From: Boesenbergia rotunda | Lineage: Eukaryota; Streptophyta; Magnoliopsida; Zingiberales; Zingiberaceae | DNA: 64,000 bases | NCBI GenBank assembly: GCA_024364735.1 | Contig: JAGFNQ010000954.1 | Coordinates: 1,088,030 to 1,152,029, forward strand | Reading direction: 5' to 3' | Program-made: the position numbers and the translations under genes | Notes under the pieces: model-generated | What the model was told of the DNA's origin: nothing | What the model saw: the letters and a program-made list of their open reading frames with translations, nothing else | Databases searched by the model: none | Shown: piece by piece, positions 9,506 through 20,914 of the stretch | How positions within the stretch are numbered: the stretch's first letter is position 1 | Layout of the letters: the number at the start of each line of letters is the position of its first letter

Positions 9506-10915
9506 CTATTTTCCAAGAATCATGTGAAGACCCTTGGAACCAGAAGTGAATCGTTCTAAGGCAGCTCTAAGATCCTTAACCTGAGTTTTCAGGGAGGAGT
9601 TCTCTTTCTCAAGTTTTTCAACTTGAGTAGGAGTTCCTTCTTGAACTTTCTCGGTTAAGGATTTAGAGTCAGCTCCCTCTTTCAGGAGTTTTACTTCCTG
9701 TCGGAGGGACTCGACTCGGAGTTTAGCTTTCGCCAAATCTCGAGAAAGATAAAAAATAAGTTCGTTTAATTGACTTCTATTGAAACCACTTACCTTGATT
9801 TCGCCATCTTCTGAAAAGGTTAGTCTGCCATCGTCTTGTTCAGATTCTGACTCGGTCCCGACTTCTTCTGAGGCGGTCAGGGCTAGTAGGTTTGACTGGG
9901 GTGCTTCTTCTTCTTCTTCTGAGGAAGATTCGTCCCAGGTTGCTTGGAGTGCTTTCTTTCTTCTTGTCTTTTTGGTCTCCTTCAGGTTTGGACACTCCGT
10001 CTTGTAGTGGCCCTTCTTCTTGCACTCGTAGCAGGTTACGTTGGGCTTGTTTTTATTATTTGTGGGTTCAACTGGTTCGTCCTTTCTTCTGTTGGCCTTC
10101 TTTCTGTTGGTTTGGTTCTTTAACTCTTTATAGTAGCTTTGGGCCAATCGGACCAGCTTCGGTCGATCTCCTTCTTCGTCTTCTGAGTCTGAGTCTGAGT
10201 TAGACTCGGGTTCAGGTTGTGTCTTCTTCTTTGTTGATCTTCCAGTTTTTCCTGCAACAAAGGCAATACCTTTCTTGGCCATATTGCAGTTAGTCTGTTC
10301 ATGAAGTTCTAACTCGGAAAACAATTCATCTAATTTAATTTTAGAGAGATCCCTTAAAACCTTGTATGCATCTACCATAGATGCCCACAAGGTATTTCTA
10401 GGGAAAGCATTTAAGGCATACCTTATTAGGTCACGGTTTTCGACCTTGTGACCTATAGTGTGAAGACCGTTCATCAATTCTTGGATTCGTGCGTGGAGCT
10501 GGGCTGCTGTTTCGTTGTCGGCCATCTTGATGGTGTACAGTTTGTTTAGGAGCAGATCTCTCTTACTAATCCGAGTGTCTGATGTTCCTTCGTGCAGCTC
10601 GATCAGTTTTGCCCACAGTTCCTTGGCACTGTTGAAGGGGCTCACCCGGTTTAGCTCCTCTTTTGTCAAGCCACATTGAAGAGTCTGAGTCGCCTTTGCA
10701 TCTGCTTCGATTCTTCGTTTCAGAGCGGTGTCCCACTCTGTGTAGCTTTGTGGAACCCCGTCAGCATTTGTGGGAATCTCCAGTCCGGACTGGATGATAA
10801 TCCACATGTCCACCTGAGTTTTCAGGTGGACCTCCATTCGACTTTTCCAGTAGGAAAAGTCTTCTCCACTGAAAAGTGGAGGTCTGGCGGTGCTGAATCC
10901 TTCTTGCATGGCCAT
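9506..10915 (-). CDS. gag: Copia-1 Gag, 469 aa, intact
   Basis: This is the structural protein of the retrotransposon particle. The ORF starts MAMQEGFSTARPPLFSGEDF, as Copia-2 does, and has no internal stop. Residues about 15-210 form a UBN2/retrotran-gag type capsid domain, including YWKSRMEVHLK and ELHEGTSD. A Lys/Glu/Ser-rich linker follows. A zinc knuckle CYECKKKGHYKTEC (CX2CX4HX4C) lies near residue 294 and would bind RNA. After an acidic stretch, the C-terminal 75 residues form a heptad-rich coiled coil (LRQEVKLLKE, LEKENSSLKTQVKDL). The stop is at 9506, upstream of the leader. There is no pol to follow, so the protein could package its own RNA but not copy it. Intact gag in an otherwise pol-less element is notable. 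Confidence 0.93.
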   Translation of the reverse strand: MAMQEGFSTARPPLFSGEDFSYWKSRMEVHLKTQVDMWIIIQSGLEIPTNADGVPQSYTEWDTALKRRIEADAKATQTLQCGLTKEELNRVSPFNSAKELWAKLIELHEGTSDTRISKRDLLLNKLYTIKMADNETAAQLHARIQELMNGLHTIGHKVENRDLIRYALNAFPRNTLWASMVDAYKVLRDLSKIKLDELFSELELHEQTNCNMAKKGIAFVAGKTGRSTKKKTQPEPESNSDSDSEDEEGDRPKLVRLAQSYYKELKNQTNRKKANRRKDEPVEPTNNKNKPNVTCYECKKKGHYKTECPNLKETKKTRRKKALQATWDESSSEEEEEAPQSNLLALTASEEVGTESESEQDDGRLTFSEDGEIKVSGFNRSQLNELIFYLSRDLAKAKLRVESLRQEVKLLKEGADSKSLTEKVQEGTPTQVEKLEKENSSLKTQVKDLRAALERFTSGSKGLHMILGK

Positions 10916-11140
10916 TTAATCTGAAAAAAATAACTAAAAAAGATTTCCCAAGACTTGGTCTTGGATGAGTAGTGTGGGATGAATAAAATGAAATAACGAG
11001 GGGTGTTGGACCAACCTCGATTAACGGGAAAAAGAAAATTCGAACGAAAAAAATTCAAACGAGAAAAAGAAAATAAAAATCCAAAAAATTTTCAAACTGG
11101 TGGTTGCACCAAATTTGAACTTCCCCCCTCTGATACCACT
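10916..11140 (-). other. Copia-1 5' leader with primer binding site
   Basis: Non-coding leader between the 5' LTR and gag on the minus strand. Directly after the LTR terminus CCAACA comes AGTGGTATCAGAGG, a primer site for plant initiator tRNA-Met (about 11126-11140). The rest is A/T-rich and related to Copia-2 48736-48958. Confidence 0.85.
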
Positions 11141-12600
11141 TGTTGGATCGAGAGAACCGATAGAGGGGGGGTGAATATCGGAAAACGTTCGGATTTAAAA
11201 TAAGAGCAATTGCACAGCGGAAGATAAAAACACACAACGCAAACACAGTTATTTTTTACTTAGTTCGGAGCCTAAGTCGACTCCTACTCCAAGCCCCACG
11301 GTCGTTGACCGTTTACTTTGGGCAATTCTATATGAGGCGGAAAAATAGTTTACAAGAATTGATTACAATAGCAGTGTAATAAGTACAAAATTAAAAGATC
11401 GCTCTTTTGTTACCGACGTCCGAGGTAGGTTGACTTTTAGAAGCGGAGGGACGTCGTCGGCTCGTGTTGGGAGGTTTCCGGAGTAGAGCGCAGGAGCAGA
11501 AGAGCGTCGAAGCGTTGAATTGAAGTTGTTGCTGAAAGCTTGGGCGTTGGGTGCTATTTATAGCACCTCGGGGCGCCCTGGACGTCGGGGCGCCCCCCCC
11601 CCCCCACGTGTCACGTGATCCGAGCTTCGCTTGGTCAACCTCTATCCCACTCGAATAGGGATGAGGTTTGACACTGGGGGCGCCCTGGACGCTGGGGGCG
11701 CCCTTCTTGACTCCTTCAGCGCGGGCTTCTTGGCTGGATAAGGGTAGTCGGCTTCGTTGGCGTAGGCGCGGGGCGCCCTGGGCGTTCGGGGCGCCCTGGC
11801 TGCTGGGGGCGCCCCGGCCAGTGGTTAGCCGAAGCTTTTGTTGCTTCGCTTGTTTTGTGTTGCCCCTAGGGGCGCCCAGGACACTGAGGGCGCCCTGCTC
11901 AACTACTTGCCTCTCTCCTTTGGGCATTCTGAGCTGCAGACACACGTTCCTTCGGTCCTGCATCCAGGGTTACTCCAAAACAATATAAAGCATTAGAGTA
12001 TTATGTTTATACAGTCTTAGCTGTCTTGGTTCTAACTTTGGGTCTCCAAAATGGAGCCCTAAGTCGAACCGACGCCTAATGTTCCCTCGACGGGGAACGC
12101 GTCCTCACCTACTCCTCTCGGGAGAATGTACCTGATGCCAACCGCTCCTTTGGTTGGACTTTTGCCTGGCGGTCCTTTGCCAGGTCTTGGATACCGAGCT
12201 ATCCTTCGCCCGGTGCCTAGCATTCCTTCGCTAGGGCTTCAGTCCCAAGCTGTCCTTCGCCTGGTGCCTAGCAGTCCTTCGCTAGGGCTTTTGACCCTGG
12301 CATTCCTTCGCAAGTGCCTAGCAGTCCTTCGCTAGGGCTTTTTGCCCTGGCATTCCTTCGCCAGTGCCTAGCATTCCTTCGCTAGGGCTTTTTACCCTGG
12401 CATTCCTTCGCCAGTGCCTAGCAGTCCTTCGCTAGGACTTTTTGCTCTTGCATTCCTTCGCCAGTGCCTAGCAGTCCTTCGCTAGGACTTTTTAGCCTGC
12501 ACACTAGAGTAACTTGTTAGACAACAAGTAAGACTTAACTTTTGAACCCTGTTGCCATTATCAAAACACAGGTTTGACTTTGGTGCTTTCTGCACCAACA
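11141..12600 (-). repeat. Copia-1 5' LTR (1460 bp)
   Basis: Partner of 4048-5469. TGTTGG...CCAACA termini, TATA box within a palindrome (GTGCTATTTATAGCAC, 11552-11567), GGGCGCCC cluster about 11570-11900 and stem-loop array about 12160-12495. It is highly similar to the 3' LTR, with differences mainly in repeat number, which suggests a fairly recent insertion. Confidence 0.95.
12160..12495 (-). repeat. U3 stem-loop tandem repeats (Copia-1 5' LTR)
   Basis: Same two-hairpin unit of about 50 bp as at 5080-5365, with one more unit. CCTAGC...GCTAGG and TGGC...GCCA stems alternate. Confidence 0.85.
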
Positions 12601-12605
12601 GAAGG
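12601..12605. repeat. TSD GAAGG, right copy (Copia-1)
   Basis: Exact repeat of 4043-4047, followed by Gypsy-1 sequence TCCTTCCCCTGCACTGGGG, which is contiguous with the left flank in Gypsy-2. Confidence 0.95.
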
Positions 12606-13085
12606 TCCTTCCCCTGCACTGGGGTCGTGGTGTTGGGGCAATCGGCCCTGAGATGATCTGGAGGATCATGATATTTTGATGTGTGGGCAATATGGTTAAG
12701 TTAGGATTTGTGGTGTTCTCATATGTGTACATGAGTGTGCAGGTGTACAGGTACACATGGACTTAGTTGATGTCTTCAGGTGAAGGATGGCATGGAGGCA
12801 AGCTGGAGGTTTGTGTGCGCATCCGAGGGACCGTTGGATAGCAAAGATGATGAGCCGAGGGACGCGGACTTCGATGCGAACGTGAAGGGTGGAATGGAGG
12901 CAAGCTGGAGACTTGCATGTGCATCCGAGGGACGAGGGCGTGAAGGCAACAGTCAAGACTGCTGGTGAAGAGTCAACTGAGTTATAAGGGTCTGAGTATG
13001 AGTGTGTGTACTCAGGGGCTAAGCCGGGAGGGTTTGAGTGCGGAGAGACTTGTACTCGAGAGTAAAACCCTAGGCTTAGGTGTGT

Positions 13086-13118
13086 ACCAGTCGACTGCCC
13101 CAGGGGCAGTCGACTGGT
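13086..13118. repeat. 33-bp near-perfect palindrome, copy 1
   Basis: ACCAGTCGACTGCCCC, one central base, then its exact reverse complement. Repeated identically at 13179-13211, about 30 bp upstream of the LTR TATA-like box. Confidence 0.95.
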
Positions 13119-13178
13119 GGTGACTGGAACAGCCTGGCAGATTTGAACGTTGTACTGTAACGGTCGAATATGAGTGGG

Positions 13179-13211
13179 ACCAGTCGACTGCCCCAGGGGC
13201 AGTCGACTGGT
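13179..13211. repeat. 33-bp near-perfect palindrome, copy 2
   Basis: Identical to 13086-13118. The spacing of 93 bp between copies and the position just upstream of TATTTAAA suggest a promoter element of the LTR. Confidence 0.95.
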
Positions 13212-13584
13212 AGCGGTTGTTTCAGATTCGAGCCCTATTTAAAGGGGCTCGTTTCCTACTAACTCGCATGATGAAACTCGCTTGGATAAAGTGGGTTAGT
13301 AGTCTACTGTGATCAGAGAGCGTCCGAAGTGTTGTGGCGAGGTTTCTCCACCCACAAGGAGCGACAGATCTAGCCGGAGGTTATCCGGGGGTTGATCCAC
13401 CGAAGGATTCTTGGATTAGTCACCCGACCGGGTGGATACCAAGTAAATCAGGTTGTTAGCATTGTTTATTTCTTATTTACTTTGCATATTATTGTTTCCG
13501 CTACGCTAACGACTTTGTAGAGATCAAAACGACGAAAAAGTGCTATTCACCCCCCCCCTCTAGCACACCATAGACGATCCTTCA

Positions 13585-14522
13585 GGGGGCTCCCTTCTGT
13601 CTGATCGAGGGGTCGCCGGAAGAGGAGCTCCGACTGGATCCTTGCGACAAGCGTATTGTACTTCTTCCACATTGACATGCTTGACGGAGCGTCCTAGCAA
13701 ATCATCGAAACTGGCGGGGGGCTTCCTCACCAAGAATCGGAAGAAATCCCCCTTAGCGAGCCCTTGGGTGAAGGCACGGACTAGTATCTCTGATGTCGCG
13801 CTGGGCACGTCTTGGGCCACCTGGTTGAACCTCTGGATGTACTCCTTAAGTGGCTCCTTAGGCTTCTGTTTGAGAGCGAACAGATTCAGGGTCGTCTTTT
13901 GGTAGCGACAGCTACTTGCAAAATGGTGAAGGAAGGCTGTTCTGAACTCCGTGAAAGAATTAATGGACCCTTGCGGTAATCTCTGGAACCACCTCTGAGC
14001 CGCTCCTGACAAGGTGTTCAGGAACACCCGGCACTTCACCCCGTCCGTATATTGGTGCAGGAGTGCGGCATTCTCAAATTTGCAGACGTGATCCTCTGGG
14101 TCCGTCTTTCCGTCATACTTGGGAATTCACGGCCCGCAAAATTGCTTCGGCATGGAGTCTTCGATAATCTCTGATGAGAAAGGCGTAGAGGGAACCTTAT
14201 AGGAGGTCCTGGGTCCATCCCTCTTCCCCGGTCACTCCTTGTGCCTTTGGGCGCTGGAGGCCACCGAGTGGGCCTTCTCGACGTCTCCGGGAGATCCTCT
14301 TCGAGGGACTGGGGTTGCTTCGTCCTGTCGCCCCACCGGAGTGACGGATCTCCGTGCCTGTGAGGCAAAGACCAGGGGGATCTCCCCCTTCTCCTGATCC
14401 CCTGGTTGCGGGTCCACTTGTTCGACTTGGTGTTGCTCCAGCACCTCCTTGACGGCGTTAGCCACCAGGCGGTCCAATTCCTCTCTTGTGAGGGCAAGGG
14501 GTTGTCCCTCCGATCCTGCCAT
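13585..14522 (-). pseudogene. gag: Gypsy-1 gag (capsid region), stops present
   Basis: It starts MAGSEGQPLALTREELDRLV at 14522. A TGA/TAG stop occurs near 14232 and again near 14130, but the frame continues into the capsid core: ENAALLHQY, then a retrotrans_gag domain (KCRVFLNTLSGAAQRWFQRL, FLHHFASS, VKHVNVEEVQYA). This is the Gag of a Tat-like Ty3/gypsy element, and would build the particle. The far end is interrupted by solo LTR S2 at 13584, and further on by Copia-1. It is non-functional. Gypsy-2 carries the homologous segment. Confidence 0.85.
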
Positions 14523-14571
14523 CGGCGCTCCTTCAGGTGCTTTGCTAGTTTCCCACAGACGGTGCTAAATT
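14523..14571 (-). promoter_or_regulatory. Gypsy-1 primer binding site
   Basis: After the LTR end near 14572, the minus strand reads AATTTAGCACCGTCTGTGGG. Gypsy-2 has TTTGGCGCCGTCTGTGGG at the same place, which is the primer site form common in Tat-like elements. In Gypsy-1 it is mutated (GGCGCC to AGCACC). Confidence 0.75.
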
Positions 14572-15242
14572 TGTTCCGGAAGGAGTTGACGACGATGACC
14601 AGTCACTGAGGTTCTACCCGGGGGGAAGTTGTTGCACCGAGGAGGAACTTGGGGTCCTGCGATGTTAACACAAGCATTAGGGGACACGCCGGCAGGGGTC
14701 CGGCGGAGTCCACTCCGACGCTCAAGTTAGTATGTCTTCTGAGAAGCAAAAGTAGCAGGAAAGTATAAAGGTATGAAGAATGCAGAGAGCATAACCTCCT
14801 TACCGGAGGGGTTGGACTACCTTTTATACTGACGACAGACAGGACGTGCCCCCTCGATCGGTGCCATGTCTCCGATACTCAAGCCGCGCCCCCCTCTTCC
14901 ATATGTAACCAGATATCCCTTGAAATGGTCTGCGCCGTTATCCCGCTTCCACCCGTCGCGACATTTAAGGGTCATGCAGACCTTTTCTAACGGGGATGCT
15001 GACCCGTACTAAGAGGGGGTTTCAGTGCCCAAGGTCGGTCATTGCGGGGACTCCACCTCTCGAGGTGAGCTCGGGGTCTTCGGGTGCTACCGCTCCCGAG
15101 AGGGATCCCCCAGTTGCCCTTCCCGGGCGCCTCGCCCTAGGGGATTCCCGGGGTCCAGGAAAGAGTGTTGTCTTAACCTACCATTGTTATGTCATGTAGC
15201 TTTTCATCCACCGTCCTGGCCTGGGCTCATTCAACCCTATCA
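14572..15242 (-). repeat. Gypsy-1 5' LTR (about 671 bp)
   Basis: On the minus strand it runs from TGATAGGGTTGAATGAGCCC to CCGGAACA. A TATA box (GTATAAAAGGTAGTCC) lies near 14820-14835. It is homologous to 30755-31467 in Gypsy-2. No 3' LTR of this element is present in the window. Confidence 0.8.
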
Positions 15243-15423
15243 TATACAATTTATTTGTAATTATTGTGTATACATTATGTATTTGTAGTTATATTGTATT
15301 TTGTATTTTGAAAAAAATCTAATATATTATAATTCATTTATAATGTATTTATTTATATTTTTATCTTCTTTATCTCTTTTATATATTTCCTTTATTTTTT
15401 ATGTCTATTTTATATTATATTAT

Positions 15424-15495
<72 letters not shown>

Positions 15496-16900
15496 ATTAT
15501 TTTTTAAAAAATTATTTTTGAATATATTCTTAGATTTCAGGCTCTTTGATATCCAAAATCGATTTTTTTAAAATAATTATTAATAAATATATGAAATATA
15601 TAAAATAGATCTAAAAGATAAAAGAAATATATAAAGAGATAAAAAAGATAAAAATATAAATAAATATATTATAAATGAATTATATTATATATGATATTTT
15701 TTTCAAAATATAAAAATATTATAACTATAAATATATAATGTATACACAATAATTACATTGAATTATACACAATAATATATAAAATAGATATATACAATTC
15801 ATTTGTAATTGTTATGTGTATATTATATATTTGCAGTTATAATATATTTTATATTTTGAAAAAAAATCATATATAATATAATTTATTTATAATATATTCA
15901 TTTATATATTTATCTTTTTTATCTCTTTATATATTTTCTTTATCTTTTAACTCTATTTTATATATTTTATATATTTATTAATAATTATTTTGAAAAAAAA
16001 TGATTTTGGATATCAAAGGGTTTGAAATCGAAGAATATTATGTCCTTTAATATTCAAACTCAATATTTTTTCAAAATAATTGTAAATAAATATATAAAAT
16101 ATATAAAATAGAGATAAAGAAATATATAAAAGAGATAAAGAAGATAAAAATATAAATAAATACATTATAAATGAATTATATTATATATGATTTTTTTTCA
16201 AAATACAAAATACATTATAACTACAAATATATAATGTATACACAATAATTACAAATGAAGTGTATACACAATAATCACAAATAAATTTTATACATAATAT
16301 ACATTATATATGATTTCATGAGCTGAAATATTTTATTTCAGATCCTTAGAGAGTCTGAAATGAATTATTTTAGGCCCTATTTCGTTATGAAAATATAAAA
16401 AATAAAAAATAAAATAAAAATAAAATAAAAATAAGAAAGAATATATAAAATATAAAAAAATAGAGTTTCTATAATTGTATATATTAAAAATATATAAAAT
16501 AGAAATTAAAATAAAAATCCGATTGGAACTATATAAGAATATCATGTCCTTTGAAATTAAAAATCAATTTTGGATATTAAAGGGCCTGAAATCCAAGAAT
16601 ATCATGCCCTTTGATATTCAAAATTAATTTTTTAAAAATAATCATAAATAAATATATAAAATAGAGATAAAAGATAAAGTAAATATTTAAAGAGATAAAA
16701 AATATAGAAATATAAATGAATACATTATAAATGAATAATAATGTATACATTGTATATTATTATGTATAATTCAATCTAATTATTGTGTATACATTATATA
16801 TTTATAGTTATAATATATTTTATATTTTTAAAAAAATATCATATATAATATAATTCATTTATAATATATTCATTTATATTTTACATTTTTTATAATTCTG
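15243..16900. repeat. AT-rich block of alternating inverted repeats
   Basis: A segment of about 190 bp (ATACAATTCATTTGTAATTAT ... TTTTATCT.. TTATATATTT) appears in alternating orientation: forward about 15243-15410, inverted 15590-15780, forward 15785-15980, inverted 16085-16290, inverted 16620-16750, forward about 16780-16890. Short blocks related to GGCCTGAAAT lie between them (15535, 16010, 16340, 16580). There is a long AT microsatellite at 15414-15490. No coding sequence is evident. It is probably a degraded foldback element related to MULE-1 and MULE-2. Confidence 0.7.
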
Positions 16901-17779
16901 ATATTTAAGCCTCAAGCCCAATCAATTCTAGAATCATTCTTTTCCCCACATTCATTATTGAGTAAATTCAACATCTCAAATTTTATTATAAAAAAATATT
17001 CTATATTCAAATTAAATAGTTGGGTAATCTACTAAACGCCTGGAGATGCACCATGCCATTTAATCTAGTGCATGATAGTTAACACTTTTCATTGAAGCTA
17101 TTTAATTTGCTTCTAAGTTAAAATTAAAACAGATGATTAATTATTAATTGACATTAACCCATAATTTTTATAAAGTTGACCAGTCAATTATATATCCTAA
17201 TCACTTGATGGGTTGGATTCACTGATTCACATAATTTCAAATGGATGAATTATTAATCTCGTGGGTCCGATGGGCAATAACTACATGGGCCATGCCCAAT
17301 TTAATGACAAACACGTTGCTTCAAAGTTTATGGATGTCATGTCAATCGTCAAGCAAAAAATCATTTTTTTCAATAAAAAAATATTTTTATTTATTTATTT
17401 ATTATTAATTTTTAAAAGAAGAAAAAATGTGAACCGTAGTTTGAATATTTTTCAGCACGTCCTAAAAACAAACCCACCTTGTTGGTTATATTTTAAACGA
17501 TGTTTTAAGTCAAATATAAATATTTAAATAAAACATGGAAGTGCTTTGTATTATTAGAAACTAAATAATGACATGGAAATACATTTGTGTTAATAGACAA
17601 GAAGCACATTAAAAAGGGAATTTATGTTTTCCACTATTCATCAAAACCAAATTAATTGAAAAGGAAAATAATATGTAAAATTATTATTCTTCAAAAGACA
17701 AAATATATCAACTGTATAGTTTTTTTTTTTTTTTGAAGATAAAACTATGAAAGATGTTTGATAATTTTTTTTTTAAACA
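16901..17779. other. AT-rich spacer, nothing recognised
   Basis: Low-complexity, AT-rich sequence without a long ORF, clear repeat or RNA gene. It may be original host intergenic DNA. Confidence 0.5.
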
Positions 17780-17788
17780 TTTATTGAT
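17780..17788. repeat. 9-bp TSD of MULE-1, left (TTTATTGAT)
   Basis: TTTATTGAT abuts CGGCAATTTACC. TTTATTGAC at 23192-23200 abuts the other terminus. 8 of 9 match, as expected of an older Mutator-like insertion. Confidence 0.75.
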
Positions 17789-18205
17789 CGGCAATTTACC
17801 AAAGGGCGCACCTGAGAATTGGTATTTACCAAAAGGTGTACCATGGTTTCATTTTTACCAAAGGGCGTATTCATTTTAGTGAACTTCCGTTTATACCCCT
17901 TCCGCCAAAAAAAGTCTTTCCCTTTCTCTTTCTCTTTCTCAGTAATAAATCTCGAGATAACGGAATCTGCTTTTTCAGATTTGTCATTTTAAAATAATAT
18001 ATTTAGGAATCGGCTAAAAAACGTAAGGTAAAGAAAGAAAAATTATTTCCATTAACGAAAGTTATTTTCCAATTGATTTTAAAAATTTAAAGTGATGAAT
18101 TTTTATATTTGATTAATATAAATTAATATATTAAATAATATTTAATAAATATATTAATATATAATAAAGATTTAAAATTTAAAAAAGTCTAAAATTTTTT
18201 ATTTC

Positions 18206-18355
18206 AGATCAAGTGTGGGCCTGAAATCAAAAGATTTCAGGCTCACGTTGGGCTTGAAATAAAAGATTTCAGGCCCAGCGTGGGCTGAAATAGAAATATT
18301 TCAGGCCCAGCGTGGGCCTGAAACAAAAGATTTCAGGCCCTGTGTCGGCTTAAAA
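18206..18355. repeat. GGCCTGAAAT hairpin cluster (MULE-1 left arm)
   Basis: Successive short palindromes of the form ATTTCAGGCCCA-CG-TTGGGCCTGAAAT. Inverted copies lie at about 19455-19615, 21055-21235 and 22640-22770. Confidence 0.85.
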
Positions 18356-18505
18356 TCATGTGTTATGATAGGGTTTTTTACGTAGGCCTGAAACATAAAA
18401 AAAATCTTTTTTATATTTTTGAAATCACAATAAAAATCAGTGAGAAAGATTACTTTACGTGAGAAATTCGAATTAATATAAAACGTACATTATATTAAAA
18501 ACTAA

Positions 18506-18556
<51 letters not shown>

Positions 18557-19270
18557 AAAACAACTTCAGGTACAGGGCCTGAAATCTTGATTTCAGGCCC
18601 TGCTTGATTATATAATATTAATAAATATAAAAAAATAATTAATAGATATAATAATATATATTAATGGGTAAAATTAAAGATATAAGGATAATTTACTAAA
18701 ACAAGCTATGATTCTACATTATTGTTATATCGTTTTGTGTCAACTGATACAGTATGAGAACATCAGTGGGTTTTGACCAAAACCCACTGATGGACCTCCC
18801 ATATCTGGATTTCTGAAAACCCTATATCAATAGACAGGGTTGACCTAGGAGAAGATGTTTTAGGTGTCCAAACATCTATACACTCTATATCACCAATGCA
18901 ATAGGAGTAGTTTAGAAATATCAGTGGGTTTTGACCAAAACCCACTGATGGACCTCCCATATCTGGATTTCTGAAAACTCCATATGAATAGAGAGGTTAG
19001 AGATATGAGAAGATGTTTTAGGTGTCCAAATATCTATACACTCTATATCACCAATGCAATAGGAGTAGTTTAGAAATATCAATGGATTTTGATCAATCAA
19101 TAATGTAGAATCATAGCTTGTTTTTGTAAATCATCCTTATATCTTTAATTTTGCCAATCAATATATATTATTATGTCTATTAATTATTTTTTTTATATTT
19201 ATTAATTTTATATAATCAAGCAGGGCCTGAAATCAATTGATTTCATGCCCTGAACCTGAAATTGCTTTTC

Positions 19271-19309
<39 letters not shown>

Positions 19310-19727
19310 TTTATTTTTAATATAATGTATGTTTTATATTAATTAGAATTTTTCACGTAAAGTAATGTTTTTCAGTGATTTTTATTGTGATTTTAAAAAT
19401 ATAAAGAGATGCTTCAGGCCTACGTAAAAAACCCTATCATAACACATAATTTCAAGCCGACACAGGGCCTGAAATCTTTTGTTTCAGGCCCACGCTGGGC
19501 CTGAAATATTTCTATTTCAGGCCCACGTTGGGCCTGAAATCTTTTATTTCAGGCCCAACGTGGGCCTGAAATCTTTTGATTTCAAGCCCACGCTTGATCT
19601 GAAATAAAAAATTTCAGACTTTTTTAAATTTTAAATCTTTGTTATATATTAATATATTTATTAAATATTTTTTAATATATTAATTTATATATATACTGTT
19701 TACGTATAATATATATATAATATATAT

Positions 19728-19761
<34 letters not shown>

Positions 19762-20849
19762 GAAAACAACTTCAGGTTCAGGGCCTGAAATCAATTGATT
19801 TCAGGCCCTGCTTGATTATATAAAATTAATAAATTAAAAAAAAATAATTAATAGACATAATAATATAAATTAATTGGCAAAATTAAAGATATAAGGATGA
19901 TTTACTAAAACAAGCTATGATTCTACATTATTGTTATATCGTTCTGTGCCAACTGATACAGAATGAGAACATCAGTGGGTTTTGACCAAAACCCACTGAT
20001 GGACGTCCCATATCTGGATTTCTGAAAACCCTATATCAATAGACAGGGTTGACCTAGGAGAAGATGTTTTAGGTGTCCAAACATTTATACACTCTATATC
20101 ACCAATGCAATATGAGTAATTTAGAAATATCAGTGAGTTTTGATCAAAATCCACTGATGGACCTACTATATCTGAATTTCTGAAATCTCCATATGAATAG
20201 AGAGGGTAGAGATAGGAGATGATGTTTTAGGTGTCCAAACATCTATATATTAGATATCACCAATGTAATAATAGTAGTTTAGTCATATCAGTGGGTTTTG
20301 GTCAAAACCCATTGATATTTCTAAACTATTCCTATTGCATTGGTGATATAGAGTGTATAGATATTTGGACACCTAAAACATATTCTCATATCTCTAACAT
20401 CTCTATTCATATGGAGTTTTCAGAAATCCAGATATGGGAGGTCCATCAGTGGGTTTTGGTCAAAACCCACTGAAATTTCTAAACTACTCCTATTGCATTG
20501 GTGATATAGAGTGTATAGATGTTTGGACACCTAAAACATCTTCTCCTAGGTCAACCCTGTCTATTGATATAGGGTTTTCAGAAATCCAGATATGGGAGGT
20601 CCATCAGTGGGTTTTGGTCAAAACCCACTGATGTTCTCATACTGTATCAGTTGGCACAAAACGATATAACAATAATGTAGAATCATAGCTTGTTTTAGTA
20701 AATTATCCTTATATCTTTAATTTTACCAATTAATATATATTATTATGTCTATTAATTATTTTTTTATATTTATTAATATTATATAATCAAGCAGGGCCTG
20801 AAATCAAGATTTCAAGTCCTGCTCATGATTTCAGGCCTGATGTTGCTTT

Positions 20850-20851
20850 TC

Positions 20852-20912
<61 letters not shown>
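20850..20912. repeat. (AT)n microsatellite in MULE-1
   Basis: Long AT tract, one of several at the same module position (also 18511-18551, 19275-19305, 19700-19758, 21335-21360, 22441-22482). Confidence 0.9.

Positions 20913-20914
<2 letters not shown>

Larger units (their letters stand above)
4048..12600 (-). mobile_element. Copia-1: non-autonomous Ty1/copia element, pol replaced by another gene
   Basis: This is a complete element of 8553 bp on the minus strand. It has two similar LTRs (11141-12600 and 4048-5469), an initiator-Met-type primer site (TGGTATCAGAGG, minus, about 11126-11138), a polypurine tract next to the 3' LTR (AAAAAGGGGGAGAT, 5470-5483) and the GAAGG duplication. The internal region has an intact gag ORF and a leader. 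Where the related Copia-2 carries protease, integrase, reverse transcriptase and RNase H, this element has none of these. It has instead a TTGAC array, a GGGCGCCC cluster, a TATA box and a broken PF20167-like gene. The 3' part (6874-5470) again matches Copia-2 (56107-57405). Its movement would have depended on enzymes from a relative. Confidence 0.93.
12631..13584 (+). mobile_element. Solo LTR S2 inside Gypsy-1 gag
   Basis: It starts TGTTGGGGCAATCGG and ends about CGATCCTTCA, after a C-run typical of copia LTR ends here. A TATTTAAA box at about 13236 sits inside a short palindrome (GAGCCC...GGGGCTC). Gypsy-2 lacks the whole block, so it is an insertion. The TSD is unclear because the flanks are G-rich and mutated (CGTGG versus GGGGG). 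The last base could shift by a few positions. It holds two copies of a 33-bp near-perfect palindrome. Confidence 0.75.
2850..15242 (-). mobile_element. Gypsy-1: decayed Tat-like Ty3/gypsy element, split by two insertions
   Basis: Read on the minus strand, the order is 5' LTR (15242-14572), primer site, gag (from 14522), zinc knuckle (about 4000) and protease (3683-3177), then a decaying tail to about 2946. Reverse transcriptase, integrase and the 3' LTR are absent. The body is opened by Copia-1 at 4048-12600 and by a solo LTR at 12631-13584. Gypsy-2 at 29-31.5 kb is an uninterrupted relative, and its sequence shows how the halves join (4047 to 12606, and about 12627 to about 13586). The gag and protease types resemble the Tat lineage. 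The exact lower boundary near 2850-2945 is uncertain. Confidence 0.8.
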
